From the NCBI GenBank assembly GCA_947567625.1, contig CANONN010000039.1, positions 1 through 34,810 on the forward strand: a DNA stretch of 34,810 nucleotides, in the 5' to 3' direction. Shown in pieces: positions 14,345-22,744 of this stretch. The DNA comes from an uncultured Roseburia sp. (GTDB lineage: Bacteria; Bacillota; Clostridia; Lachnospirales; Lachnospiraceae). Positions within the stretch are counted from its first letter, which is position 1, and the number at the start of each line of letters is the position of its first letter. A program made the translations under genes and the position numbers. A model generated the notes under the pieces. That model was not told where the DNA came from. It did no database searches and saw only the letters and a list, made by a program, of their open reading frames with translations.

Positions 14345-16234
14345 ATGAATATACAGGCACAATGCTGCGGCATCATCCTGATGTTGTTTTTATTATTTTT
14401 TTATCGGCGTAAAAAGCAGGTAGGGCTTTTCACGGAACAGGTTTTTCAAAAAACGCTGTTGGTGACGATGGCCAGCGTGTTTTTGGACATACTTTCTATT
14501 GTAGCGATTACCCACAGAAGTGAAATGAAGCCGGTCCTGCTGGCATTTTTTTGTAAGTCATATATCGTATCCCTCGTATGGGTCGGCTATCTGGGGCTCA
14601 TCTATGTGCTGATGGACTTATATGTGGAGAAAGTGTATCGCAAGGTGGTGCGGCAGTATACGGTATTGGCGGGGATTGCCTCGGTCATCATATTTTGTCT
14701 GCCCATCTACTATTATCAGAACGAACGAATCGTCTATACATACGGGCCCAGCGTCTTTACCACCTACGTGTGCGCGATGCTGTTTGTGTGCAACACCTTT
14801 TTTCATATGATACGTTACCGCAAAAGCGTCAATCCCATGCGCAGAAATGCGGTGCTGCTGTGGATGTCTGTATGGATAATCGCGGCGTTCATACAGTTTA
14901 TGGATAACCGGCTGCTTTTGGTTGGATATGCCTGTGCGCTGGGGATTATGATCCTGTTTTTTACGCTGGAAAATCCTGACGCACTGCTTGACAGACAGAT
15001 CGGATGCTTCAATTCCTACGCGCTGATCGAATATCTGAATCAATTATATGACAGACAGGAGGATTTCTCAATACTCTGGATTGCGCTTTCGCACCACAGG
15101 CTGTCGGAGACAGGAGTGTTGCAGACCAATAAGGTCAACCGTGAGATTTTTCATTACCTCAGCAAGCAGACGCGCGCCAAAATTTTCAAAAACGTCGACA
15201 AGGAACTGGTGTTGATCTTTCAGGACGAGAGCAAATTAAAATCGGCGCTCTTAAGTCTGGAAATGCGTTTTAAGAGTACATGGAAAGCCGGAGAAAATGA
15301 TACGGTCCTGCTCAACGCTGTTTTTGTGGCCATGCCAAAAGGATTGCTTGCCAGAAATACGGAAGAGATTTTAAAGATACAGCGCGATTTTAAGAGCCAG
15401 GAACAGCTGACATACGACAAAGTACACTGGATTGATGACCAGTTTGTGGGGGAGGAACGCAGGAAAGAGGCCGTAAAGGAAATGATTGTTGCCGCGATCG
15501 AGCATGACCGCGTGGAGGTATTTTATCAGCCGATTTATTCTACGGCCAAAAAGAAGTTTGCCTCAGCCGAGGCCCTTGTCAGAATCATAGATGAGGAGGG
15601 AAAGATCGTCGCGCCCGGCGCCTTTATTGATGTGGCGGAGGAGACCGGACTCATTTTGCAGCTGGGGGAGATTGTTTTTGATAAAACGTGCCAGTTTATC
15701 AAGCGCAGGAAGCTGGGGGAAATCGGAATCGAATATATCGAGGTCAATTTGTCGGTGCTGCAATGCGAGAAGAAAGAGCTTGCGCAGATCTATAAAAAAA
15801 TTATGGATAAGTATAAGCTGCCGCCCTCCTATATCAATCTGGAAATTACGGAGACGGCGTCCATTCAGACGAAACGGACCTTGCTGGAGAATATGCGCGT
15901 GTTGATCGGACAGGGAGTAACGTTTTCTCTCGACGATTTTGGCAGCGGACAGGCGAACCTGAATTATATCATCGACATGCCGGTCGAGATTGTGAAGCTG
16001 GATTTGAATATGACGCGGGCCTATTTCCAGAATGATAAGGCAAAGCTTGTGGTGCAGGCGACCGTGGACATGGTGCATGAGATGGGACTTCGCATCGTTG
16101 CCGAGGGTGTGGAGACGGAGGAACAGCTTAACGAGATGCAGCGGATTGGCGTCGATTATATTCAGGGCTATTATTTTTCCAAACCGCTGCCGCGGGAAGA
16201 ATTTCTAAAATTTATCGGCAATCAGGGGAAATGA
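14345..16234 (+). CDS. Membrane EAL-domain protein, probable c-di-GMP phosphodiesterase
   Basis: A 629-residue protein. The first ~205 residues contain about seven hydrophobic helices (for example MLFLLFFYRR, TTYVCAMLFVCNTFFHMI and YACALGIMILFF), a membrane sensor of unknown ligand. Residues ~215-385 resemble a GGDEF domain that has lost its signature motif. The C-terminal EAL domain (about 385-625) is intact: E409-A-L, VNLSVL, LEITETA, LDDFGSGQANL, KLDLN, AEGVETEEQL and QGYYFSKPLP. The ATG has GAGG upstream. It shares a divergent promoter region with tyrS. Expected role: degradation of c-di-GMP in response to a membrane signal, which usually favours motility. Confidence 0.93.
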   Translation: MNIQAQCCGIILMLFLLFFYRRKKQVGLFTEQVFQKTLLVTMASVFLDILSIVAITHRSEMKPVLLAFFCKSYIVSLVWVGYLGLIYVLMDLYVEKVYRKVVRQYTVLAGIASVIIFCLPIYYYQNERIVYTYGPSVFTTYVCAMLFVCNTFFHMIRYRKSVNPMRRNAVLLWMSVWIIAAFIQFMDNRLLLVGYACALGIMILFFTLENPDALLDRQIGCFNSYALIEYLNQLYDRQEDFSILWIALSHHRLSETGVLQTNKVNREIFHYLSKQTRAKIFKNVDKELVLIFQDESKLKSALLSLEMRFKSTWKAGENDTVLLNAVFVAMPKGLLARNTEEILKIQRDFKSQEQLTYDKVHWIDDQFVGEERRKEAVKEMIVAAIEHDRVEVFYQPIYSTAKKKFASAEALVRIIDEEGKIVAPGAFIDVAEETGLILQLGEIVFDKTCQFIKRRKLGEIGIEYIEVNLSVLQCEKKELAQIYKKIMDKYKLPPSYINLEITETASIQTKRTLLENMRVLIGQGVTFSLDDFGSGQANLNYIIDMPVEIVKLDLNMTRAYFQNDKAKLVVQATVDMVHEMGLRIVAEGVETEEQLNEMQRIGVDYIQGYYFSKPLPREEFLKFIGNQGK

Positions 16235-16325
16235 TAAGAGGAAGAAACCTTTGATTTATAATAAGCGATCAGGAAACTCGTAAAAGTAATGAAACAACCT
16301 ATAGAATAAGATGGAGGAATGACAG

Positions 16326-17636
16326 ATGAGTGATTACAAGTTGAATACAAAATGCGTACAGGCCGGTTATCGACCGGGAAACGGTGAGCCAAGGCAGGTG
16401 CCGATCATCCAGTCGACCACGTTTCGCTATGAGACCAGCGAAGATATGGGCAAGCTGTTCGATCTGGAGGCGTCAGGGTATTTTTACACACGGCTGCAAA
16501 ATCCGACCAACGATTATGTCGCGGCCAAGATTGCGGAGCTTGAGGGGGGCACGGCGGCGATGCTGACTTCATCCGGGCAGGCGGCCAACTTCTTTGCGCT
16601 GTTCAATATCTGCGAATGTGGCAGCCACATCGTGTCCTCGTCGTCGATCTATGGCGGGACATTTAACCTGATCTCTGTCACCATGGCAAAGATGGGGATT
16701 GATGTTACATTTGTGTCGCCGGACTGCACAAGAGAGGAGCTCTCCGCGGCGTTTCGTGAAAATACGCGCGCCGTATTCGGGGAGACGATTGCCAACCCGG
16801 CGCTCACGGTTTTAGACATTGAAAAATTTGCAGAAGCGGCTCACGCGCACGGCGTACCGCTGATTGTTGACAATACTTTTCCGACGCCGGTAAATTGCCG
16901 CCCAATCGAGTGGGGAGCGGACATTGTGACCCATTCTACCACGAAATATATGGACGGGCATGGCGCGGCAGTCGGTGGTGCGATTGTCGATTCCGGCAAG
17001 TTTAACTGGATGGCATACGCGGACAAGTTCCCGGGTCTTTGTACGCCGGACGAGTCCTACCACGGGATTACTTATGCGGAGAAGTTCGGCAAAGAGGGTG
17101 CTTTTATCACCAAATGTACCTCTCAGCTGATGCGTGATCTGGGCTGTATCCAGTCCCCGCAGAATGCATACCTGTTGAACCTTGGCCTCGAATCTCTGCA
17201 CGTTCGTATGCCAAGGCATGTGGAAAACGGCCAGGCAGTTGCGGAGTTTTTACAGGGACATGAGAAAGTTTCCTTTGTAAATTACTCTGGTTTGGCGGGC
17301 GACCGATATTATGAGACCGCGAAAAAGTATCTGCCAAACGGCGGCTGCGGCGTGGTTTCGTTTGAGTTAAAAGGCGGCCGGGCTGCGGCTGAAACCTTTA
17401 TGAAGCATCTGAAATTGGCCGCGATTGAGACACATGTGGCGGATGCGAGAACGTGCTGCCTGAATCCGGCGACTTCCACGCACCGCCAGATGAATGACGA
17501 GCAGCTGGCGGCTGCGGGTATCCCGGCGGGATTGATTCGTATCTCCTGCGGATTGGAGGATAAGGAGGATTTGATTGCCGATCTCGCGCAGGCGCTGGAG
17601 GCGATTAAATTAGGAAGTAAGGAGATTGATAACTGA
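16326..17636 (+). CDS. metY: O-acetylhomoserine sulfhydrylase (aminocarboxypropyltransferase)
   Basis: A 436-residue PLP enzyme of the Cys/Met metabolism family, with the length typical of MetY rather than the shorter MetB/MetC. The PLP lysine is Lys207 in HSTTKYMDGHG. SSGQAANFFAL binds the phosphate, and VDNTFPTP and the C-terminal GLIRISCGLEDKEDL are family landmarks. It makes homocysteine from O-acetylhomoserine and sulfide, in methionine synthesis. The ATG has GGAGG nine bases before it. No terminator follows: the restriction gene begins three bases after its stop, which marks an insertion boundary. Confidence 0.93.
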   Translation: MSDYKLNTKCVQAGYRPGNGEPRQVPIIQSTTFRYETSEDMGKLFDLEASGYFYTRLQNPTNDYVAAKIAELEGGTAAMLTSSGQAANFFALFNICECGSHIVSSSSIYGGTFNLISVTMAKMGIDVTFVSPDCTREELSAAFRENTRAVFGETIANPALTVLDIEKFAEAAHAHGVPLIVDNTFPTPVNCRPIEWGADIVTHSTTKYMDGHGAAVGGAIVDSGKFNWMAYADKFPGLCTPDESYHGITYAEKFGKEGAFITKCTSQLMRDLGCIQSPQNAYLLNLGLESLHVRMPRHVENGQAVAEFLQGHEKVSFVNYSGLAGDRYYETAKKYLPNGGCGVVSFELKGGRAAAETFMKHLKLAAIETHVADARTCCLNPATSTHRQMNDEQLAAAGIPAGLIRISCGLEDKEDLIADLAQALEAIKLGSKEIDN

Positions 17637-17639
17637 TGC

Positions 17640-18279
17640 ATGAAATATGAGGATTTGGTGTTTAAAATACCTGTCGAATCATCGACATATCATGCAGATA
17701 GTCAATTTGTGATTGACCAGGGCTGGAGAGGTTTTTGCCGGAATCAGGGATAATATGGATAATCCGTATCATTTAATAAATGTTGAGGCGCAAGAAAGAC
17801 TGGGGATTGCCGATATCATTTTACAATTCAAAAAAGATGGAAGATCATTAACGGCAAATGTGGATGTAAAGGCTACGGCCAATGACATTCCATCTGGGGG
17901 TAAGGGACCTAATATTACAAGTTTTAGCAGAATAAGATCTGCCTATGTGCAAGACCCCGATTATATGTTCATTGTTTTATCAATTAAGCATAAAGTATAT
18001 GTCCAGCGAAATGAGATCACCAGGTTAATGGATGGCATCATGGAAATTGTAGATTATAATGCCTACGATTTAAAGTTTATCAGTGATGCTGATATCTATT
18101 ATAATCCGGCACTTGGAACAGGGCAGATTCAGATTAAGGATATTCATTATGTTTCATTTCAATATAGGACAACGTGGGAGATGTGCAGACTGTTAGACAG
18201 CAAATACCTTCGCAGTTCCAGAAAAAGCATCGAAGATTTTTATAGAGAGGCTCAAAGAAATAAATGGATAAAGGAATAA
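17640..18279 (+). pseudogene. Type II restriction endonuclease, frameshifted
   Basis: Two abutting frames read as one protein. Frame A starts at ATG 17640 (MKYEDLVFKIPVESSTYHAD, then VIDQGWRGF) and stops at 17753. Frame B is open from 17713 to 18279 (AGIRDNMDNPYHLINVEAQE and onward). Removing one T from the T5 run at 17732-17736 joins them as GWRGF-AGIRDN, a 212-residue product. The PD-(D/E)xK-like core would be Asp58 in GIADII and Asp75-x-Lys77 in NVDVKAT, followed by IPSGGKGPNITSF. The 3' end overlaps the methyltransferase start by 16 bases. It is probably the nuclease of this system, inactivated unless the indel is a sequencing error. I could not name its recognition site. AT-rich codon use differs from metY. 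Confidence 0.75.
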
Positions 18280-19205
18280 GTGCAATTTGTGGTGATGCCG
18301 TTGAGGAATTACAGAAATTGGAAGATTGTAGTGTAGACCTTATCGTGACGGACCCTCCTTATAACTTGAATAAAGATTATGGCCTGAGACAGGATAAGTT
18401 AGAGTTTGAGGAATATCTTGACTTTAGCCGAATTTGGATGCGGGAAGCCAAAAGAGTCTTAAAATCTGATGGAACTATGTATATATTTATGGGGATGAGA
18501 TACATTTCTTATATTTATTCTATCTTAGAGCAAGAAATGGGGATGACATTTAACAGTTGGATTACTTGGTTCTATACACAGGGAATCGGCAAAACAAAAG
18601 GGTATAGTCCAAGACATGATGACATACTTATGTTTACAAAAAATGCCAGAGATTTTTTGTTTAATTTAGATGCTGTACGAGTCCCGCAAAAATATTATCG
18701 CTCAGTTAATAATATGAGAGGAGCGAACCCGGGAAATGTTTGGGAGTTTTCTCATATGCATTATTGCAATAGAAATAGAAAGAAGCATCCAACCCAAAAG
18801 CCGGAGGGCTTGTACGAACGGATGATTCTGGCATCGAGCAAGGAAAATGATTTGGTTGTCGACCCATTTGTCGGGTCAGGAACATGTCTTAGGGTATGCC
18901 AGCAAACTAACAGAAGAGGAATTGGATTTGATATAAATCCAGATTATATTAATATGACGAGAGATCGTTTAAACGAGAAATTTGAAGGCTTTGACAGTAT
19001 TGATGAGAAGATGAAACGATGTCCGAATGACTTGAATGACTCTCAAATTAGAATCGAATATATTGAAAACCATATAAAATGGTTTTTAAAGAACCATCCA
19101 GATGCCATTTATGATTTTTTGACGGAAGTGAAAGAAAAGTACTTGGCAAAGATGATCGAAAGCGGACAGACGTGGATATTCGATCAGTATGGAGTGATTG
19201 TTTGA
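18264..19205 (+). CDS. Site-specific DNA methyltransferase (type II, beta-class order)
   Basis: A 313-residue S-adenosylmethionine-dependent DNA methylase. Catalytic motif IV DPPY lies at 30-33 (TDPPYNL) and the SAM-binding motif I at 200-207 (DPFVGSGT), near the C-terminal part. The order IV...I is that of beta-class amino-methyltransferases, and HPTQKP at 175-180 precedes motif I as usual. DPPY favours N6-adenine, but N4-cytosine cannot be excluded. The ATG overlaps the nuclease frame by 16 bases, so the two are cotranscribed and probably coupled. It would protect host DNA from the paired nuclease; with the nuclease frameshifted it may act as an orphan methylase. The sequence is visibly AT-richer than flanking genes. 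Confidence 0.93.
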   Translation: MDKGISAICGDAVEELQKLEDCSVDLIVTDPPYNLNKDYGLRQDKLEFEEYLDFSRIWMREAKRVLKSDGTMYIFMGMRYISYIYSILEQEMGMTFNSWITWFYTQGIGKTKGYSPRHDDILMFTKNARDFLFNLDAVRVPQKYYRSVNNMRGANPGNVWEFSHMHYCNRNRKKHPTQKPEGLYERMILASSKENDLVVDPFVGSGTCLRVCQQTNRRGIGFDINPDYINMTRDRLNEKFEGFDSIDEKMKRCPNDLNDSQIRIEYIENHIKWFLKNHPDAIYDFLTEVKEKYLAKMIESGQTWIFDQYGVIV

Positions 19206-19270
19206 TCTTAACGAATTATATATTTGTGTTTATTGCAAGCCGCTTAAATTTCATTTATTGCACTTTTTTT

Positions 19271-19301
19271 GTATAAAAACCTTGTTTCTAATCCATACTT
19301 T
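19271..19301 (+). promoter_or_regulatory. Possible sporulation (sigma-E/K-like) promoter of cotF-like gene
   Basis: GTATAAA (19271-19277) lies upstream of CATACTTT (19294-19301). The latter resembles the CATAnnnT -10 of mother-cell sigma factors. The spacing is slightly long and the -35 match imperfect. A dyad TTACCAG/CTGGTAA (19314-19320/19345-19351) follows in the leader. Weak evidence only. Confidence 0.25.
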
Positions 19302-19374
19302 TTTATGTAGAAATTACCAGAAAAGGCATTACGCTTTGCAGAAACTGGTAAAATAAAGAGAAAGAGGTAGAAAC

Positions 19375-19833
19375 ATGGTATTGACAGAAAAGGAAACCGC
19401 GGTGATCAAGGATTTACAGACCCAGGAGAAGAGCTGTATTGAAAAATATAAAAGATACAGCGAGGAAGCGAAAGACCCGGTATTAAAAGATTTGTTTATG
19501 GATCTCCACCATCATGAGCAGAAGCATTACGACTCACTGCAGCAGGTATTGACCGGCGCTGTGCCGAGCTGCAACTGCAACGACAGCGAGGGCAAAAACT
19601 ACAATCCGACGGCGACCTACAAGGGCATGGACAACTCCGAGGATAAGAAGTTAGACTGCTTCCTGGCAACGGATTGTATCGGCACCGAGAAGCTTGTCTC
19701 TTCGGAGTACAACAAAGAAGTGTTCGCGTTCGGTGATTCTTCCATCCGTAAGCTGTTGGCGGACATTCAGGTGGAGGAGCAGAACCACGCCGAGATGATC
19801 TATAAATATAAAACCGTAAACGCAATGGCGTAA
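19375..19833 (+). CDS. CotF-like spore coat protein (ferritin-like fold)
   Basis: A 152-residue helical protein. It has two carboxylate/histidine helices, DLHHHEQKHYDSLQQVL (residues 43-59) and DIQVEEQNHAEMIYKYK near the C-terminus, a pattern shared by ferritin-like CotF-family coat proteins. The middle holds Cys pairs (SCNCND) and a polar TATYKGMDNSEDK stretch. The ATG has GAGGT upstream. It is expected in the outer layers of the spore and made in the mother cell; a possible sigma-E/K-type -10 lies upstream. The family annotation is well established in clostridia, but the precise role is not known. Confidence 0.82.
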   Translation: MVLTEKETAVIKDLQTQEKSCIEKYKRYSEEAKDPVLKDLFMDLHHHEQKHYDSLQQVLTGAVPSCNCNDSEGKNYNPTATYKGMDNSEDKKLDCFLATDCIGTEKLVSSEYNKEVFAFGDSSIRKLLADIQVEEQNHAEMIYKYKTVNAMA

Positions 19834-19858
19834 GCCGTCAAAAAGGCGCAATAGAGAG

Positions 19859-19905
19859 AGCAGGCAGAGTGAGGTCAGGTTAATAAGTGATTCTGCCTGC
19901 TTTTT
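19859..19905 (+). terminator. Terminator after cotF-like gene
   Basis: AGCAGGCAGA (19859-19868) pairs perfectly with TCTGCCTGCT (19892-19901), followed by a T5 run. Confidence 0.85.
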
Positions 19906-20036
19906 CCTATGACAATCAAAATAAGAAAACGGCGCTTTATGTCTGCGCGCTGCAAAGCCATAATGGCTTACACAAAGTCGCTTATGCGCAAAAAGCAAAT
20001 GCGAACGTCGTTCGCAATGCAGAAAAGGGGATTAGG

Positions 20037-20861
20037 ATGCAAAAGAGAGTAGTGTTTTTGGATATTGACGGAACTACAGTGGACGTAAGAGGAAAGGTGC
20101 CGGAGTCGACCAAGGCAGCCATTCGGGAGGCAAAGGCAAACGGACATAAGATGGTAATTTGCAGCGGCAGAAGTCGTTTTCAGATCTATAAAGAGCTGCT
20201 CGCGCTCGGAATGTCCGGTATTGTGGGAGCGGCGGGCGCTTTTGTGGAGGCGGACGGCAGGGAAATTTACCACGCTTATATCGACGCCGAGCATCAGAAA
20301 AGCAGTTATGAGTATCTCGAGCGGCACGGATTTTTGTTCTGTTATCAGAATGACGACGGAATCGACATCAACCAGCGCAGCAGTGACGGTATCATCGCGT
20401 TTTTTCGACAGAGGGGAATGAATGAACGGCGCTTGAAACGTCTGCTCGGCAATATGCATATTACGGACACGCCCTGGATGAATAAGAAGAATGAAAAGAT
20501 CATATATTATGAGGCCCCGTTTGGGGTGGCGCAGGTGCATCGGGACCTGGCGCCCTATTTTGATACGGTGGCAATCAGTTTGGAGGGTATGAATGATTTC
20601 GCGGGAGAGATCGGCATTGCGGGCATCAATAAGGCGACGGGTATGGAGCGGTATCTGCGGGAAGTGGGGATAGATCGAAGTGAGAGCATAGCCGTCGGAG
20701 ACGGGCCGAACGATTTGCAGATGATGGAATATGCGGGCATCGGCGTCGCGATGGGCAACGCTTTGTTGAGTGTGAAGGAGCGCGCGGATATGGTGACGGA
20801 CGCGATTGACTGCGACGGACTTTACAAGGCGTTCGTGAAACTGGGGCTGATCGGGCAATAG
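20037..20861 (+). CDS. Cof-type HAD-superfamily phosphatase
   Basis: A 274-residue hydrolase of the haloacid dehalogenase superfamily, Cof/IIB subtype. Motif I is FLDIDGTT with nucleophile Asp9 and acid Asp11. Motif II is ICSGRS. The C2-type cap lies in the middle (about 85-190), and motifs III/IV are in GINKATG and GDGPNDLQMMEYAG. It dephosphorylates sugar phosphates or phosphorylated cofactors; the substrate cannot be told. The ATG at 20037 has AAAGGGG eight bases upstream. The frame stays open to 19887 but without family sequence. A perfect 15-bp dyad (GCGAACGTCGTTCGC, 20001-20015) lies just before the start. The next gene begins eight bases after its stop. Confidence 0.9.
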   Translation: MQKRVVFLDIDGTTVDVRGKVPESTKAAIREAKANGHKMVICSGRSRFQIYKELLALGMSGIVGAAGAFVEADGREIYHAYIDAEHQKSSYEYLERHGFLFCYQNDDGIDINQRSSDGIIAFFRQRGMNERRLKRLLGNMHITDTPWMNKKNEKIIYYEAPFGVAQVHRDLAPYFDTVAISLEGMNDFAGEIGIAGINKATGMERYLREVGIDRSESIAVGDGPNDLQMMEYAGIGVAMGNALLSVKERADMVTDAIDCDGLYKAFVKLGLIGQ

Positions 20862-20869
20862 AGGTGGGT

Positions 20870-21667
20870 ATGCAAAAAAGGCAAAAAAAAGATGTTATCA
20901 TTTTGTTGGTATTTATGGCGCTTCTTTGCGGCGCGGCGGTTGCGGGGGCGTCCGACTGCCGTTACTTCGGACAGGTGAAGGAAGCGATGCGCGCTGTCCG
21001 GAGGATCAATAATCTGCATTATATGTACATCGGCAATGTCACGGACAAAAGCAGCAGCCAGATATCCAAGGTGGAGGTATGGGCTGACCAGTTGACCGGC
21101 GGCTGGCAGGCGGATTACTCCATGGTCGACGAGGACGGCGAATGGCCGTATTTGCGGAGGTATTGCGACGGCAAACAGGTCTATGAAGACAGGAATTGGG
21201 ATGGGGAGTTCGACCTGGATATCGGGGAGGGTCTGGAAATACCCCAGATCGACGAATTGACCATCCTGCCGTACAATATGAAAGATGTTGCAAACGAAGT
21301 CATGGAGCAGGAGGACGATTATACGGTGATCTCGCATGTCTTTACGACAGAATATACGACACAATTGCTGCAGGAGTCACAGGAGCAGTTGGAAAATATG
21401 TGGAATCGCCGTGCCGCAAGTATGGACGGCGGCGCGGAGGTGGCATTGGACCAGTATCAGCAGACCAGGGTGGCGGAGGCCAAAGTCACCTATTGGCTTG
21501 ACCGCCAGAAGGTGCTGCGCAGAAAAAAGATGACCATGACATTGCAGCGTCCCCATGTGGAACCCAAAGTAGACGGTAAACTTGCACTGGGGGACGAAGA
21601 AAAAATATACATGACGACAAACGTGGAGATACTCGCATATAATTACAACAGATCTATCACAGAATAA
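20870..21667 (+). CDS. Secreted or membrane-anchored protein of unknown function
   Basis: A 265-residue protein I do not recognise. A basic start MQKRQKKD is followed by a hydrophobic segment VIILLVFMALLCGAAVAGA (9-27), that is a signal peptide or N-terminal anchor. The rest (DCRYFGQVKEAMRAVRRINN and onward) is hydrophilic, has several strands in VEVWADQLTGGWQADYS and VTYWLDRQKVLRRKKMTMTL, and could form a LolA/lipoprotein-like sheet, although this is a guess. The ATG at 20870 with GAGG five bases upstream is preferred to GTG at 20864. It follows the HAD gene closely and precedes a dipeptidase gene, so the three may be cotranscribed. Confidence 0.75.
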   Translation: MQKRQKKDVIILLVFMALLCGAAVAGASDCRYFGQVKEAMRAVRRINNLHYMYIGNVTDKSSSQISKVEVWADQLTGGWQADYSMVDEDGEWPYLRRYCDGKQVYEDRNWDGEFDLDIGEGLEIPQIDELTILPYNMKDVANEVMEQEDDYTVISHVFTTEYTTQLLQESQEQLENMWNRRAASMDGGAEVALDQYQQTRVAEAKVTYWLDRQKVLRRKKMTMTLQRPHVEPKVDGKLALGDEEKIYMTTNVEILAYNYNRSITE

Positions 21668-21703
21668 TCGAATTTGCAGAACATTAGGAAAGGTTTGTTT
21701 TTT

Positions 21704-22627
21704 ATGCGCTATCTTGATCTACATGCGGATACTCTGACGGAGATTGCCGCCGGAGGACTGCGGGAGAACGATAATGATATTGACTTAAAAAGAATCAGGG
21801 CGTTTTGCCGGCAATATGTGCAGGTATTTGCGATCTGGAAAGATGCCGCGAAAGTGGGGAACCGGGAAAAAGAATTTTACGCACTCTATAGCCGCGCAAT
21901 GGAGCTTTTGGCGGAATGTGAGGACGATATATTGCTCTGCCGCCGCGGAAGTGATCTCAACACGGCGAGAGAGCAGGGAAAGTCGGCGGCATTTTTGGCG
22001 ATTGAGGATATCTCGCTCATGGGGAGCCGCGCCGGCCGCTGTAAGGAGCTGGGATTTTCTTTCGCCATGCTTACCTGGAATTACGAAAACGAATACGCCT
22101 GCGGGGCACTCGCAGATCAGTCCAAAGGTCTGACAGATGCCGGCAGGGAGCTGGTTGGGGAGCTAGTTGGAAATGGTGTGGTTTTGGACGTATCCCATCT
22201 TTCTGATCAGGGGATCGATGACCTTTTGGAGGTGAGCGGCGCGCCCGTCATCGCCTCGCACTCTAATGTCAGGAGCTGCAGTGACCATCCGCGCAATCTG
22301 TTGGATTGCCATATCAGAGAAATCATCGCCCGGGGCGGTGTGATCGGCATGAACTTCTATCGCCCGTTTGTGGGGGACGGCAATGCGCATCTAACGCAAT
22401 GGCTGCGGCACATCGATCATGTGCTGGCGCTTGGAGGTGAGCGCGCGGTGGCGCTCGGCGGTGACTTTGACGGCTGCGGCGGTGAGTTTATGGATGGCAT
22501 CCGCGGCGTGCAGTCGGTGAGATGGCTTTGGCAGAAGATGCGCCAGGCCGGATTTGCAGAAACGCTGCTGGAACGGATATTTTTTGAAAACGGGGAGAGC
22601 TTTCTGTTAAAACAGGTAAAGGGATGA
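21704..22627 (+). CDS. M19-family dipeptidase (renal dipeptidase-like)
   Basis: A 307-residue zinc dipeptidase. The metal-binding HxD is His7/Asp9 in LDLHADTL. A bridging Glu is in AIEDIS, and further ligands are in VSHLSDQG and ASHSNVRS. GGDFDGCGGEF is the usual C-terminal substrate-site segment. It cleaves dipeptides, possibly with D-residues from wall turnover. There is no signal peptide, so it is cytoplasmic. The ATG at 21704 has AGGAAAGG upstream; an in-frame TTG at 21674 lacks support. It lies 36 bases after the secreted-protein gene and is followed by a weak terminator. Confidence 0.9.
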   Translation: MRYLDLHADTLTEIAAGGLRENDNDIDLKRIRAFCRQYVQVFAIWKDAAKVGNREKEFYALYSRAMELLAECEDDILLCRRGSDLNTAREQGKSAAFLAIEDISLMGSRAGRCKELGFSFAMLTWNYENEYACGALADQSKGLTDAGRELVGELVGNGVVLDVSHLSDQGIDDLLEVSGAPVIASHSNVRSCSDHPRNLLDCHIREIIARGGVIGMNFYRPFVGDGNAHLTQWLRHIDHVLALGGERAVALGGDFDGCGGEFMDGIRGVQSVRWLWQKMRQAGFAETLLERIFFENGESFLLKQVKG

Positions 22628-22666
22628 TGGCAGTTCTGCCGGTCAAATGATAAGAAAACCGATAAT

Positions 22667-22692
22667 CTTTGTGTAGAATGTGCAAAGTTTTT
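22667..22692 (+). terminator. Weak terminator after dipeptidase gene
   Basis: CTTTG (22667-22671) pairs with CAAAG (22683-22687), followed by six T. The stem is short, so efficiency is uncertain. Confidence 0.35.
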
Positions 22693-22700
22693 TCAAACAA

Positions 22701-22729
22701 TTGCAAATTTCCGTAAAATAGTTTATAAA
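22701..22729 (+). promoter_or_regulatory. Promoter of the Na/Pi cotransporter gene
   Basis: TTGCAA (22701-22706), a 17-bp spacer, and TATAAA (22724-22729). It predicts a transcript starting near 22736 and a leader of about 135 nt. Confidence 0.65.
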
Positions 22730-22744
22730 GAAGTTAGCGTGAGA

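Noticed and set aside
17640-19205. Complete phage or integrative element around the restriction-modification genes
   Set aside because: No integrase, attachment repeats or phage genes are visible; only the two-gene insert can be supported.
20001-20015. SOS (LexA) box upstream of the HAD gene
   Set aside because: Firmicute LexA boxes need GAAC-N4-GTTC; here the spacing is three bases.
19496-20858. Long minus-strand open frames opposite cotF and the HAD gene
   Set aside because: They mirror well-supported plus-strand genes, have no ribosome binding sites and biased compositions typical of shadows.
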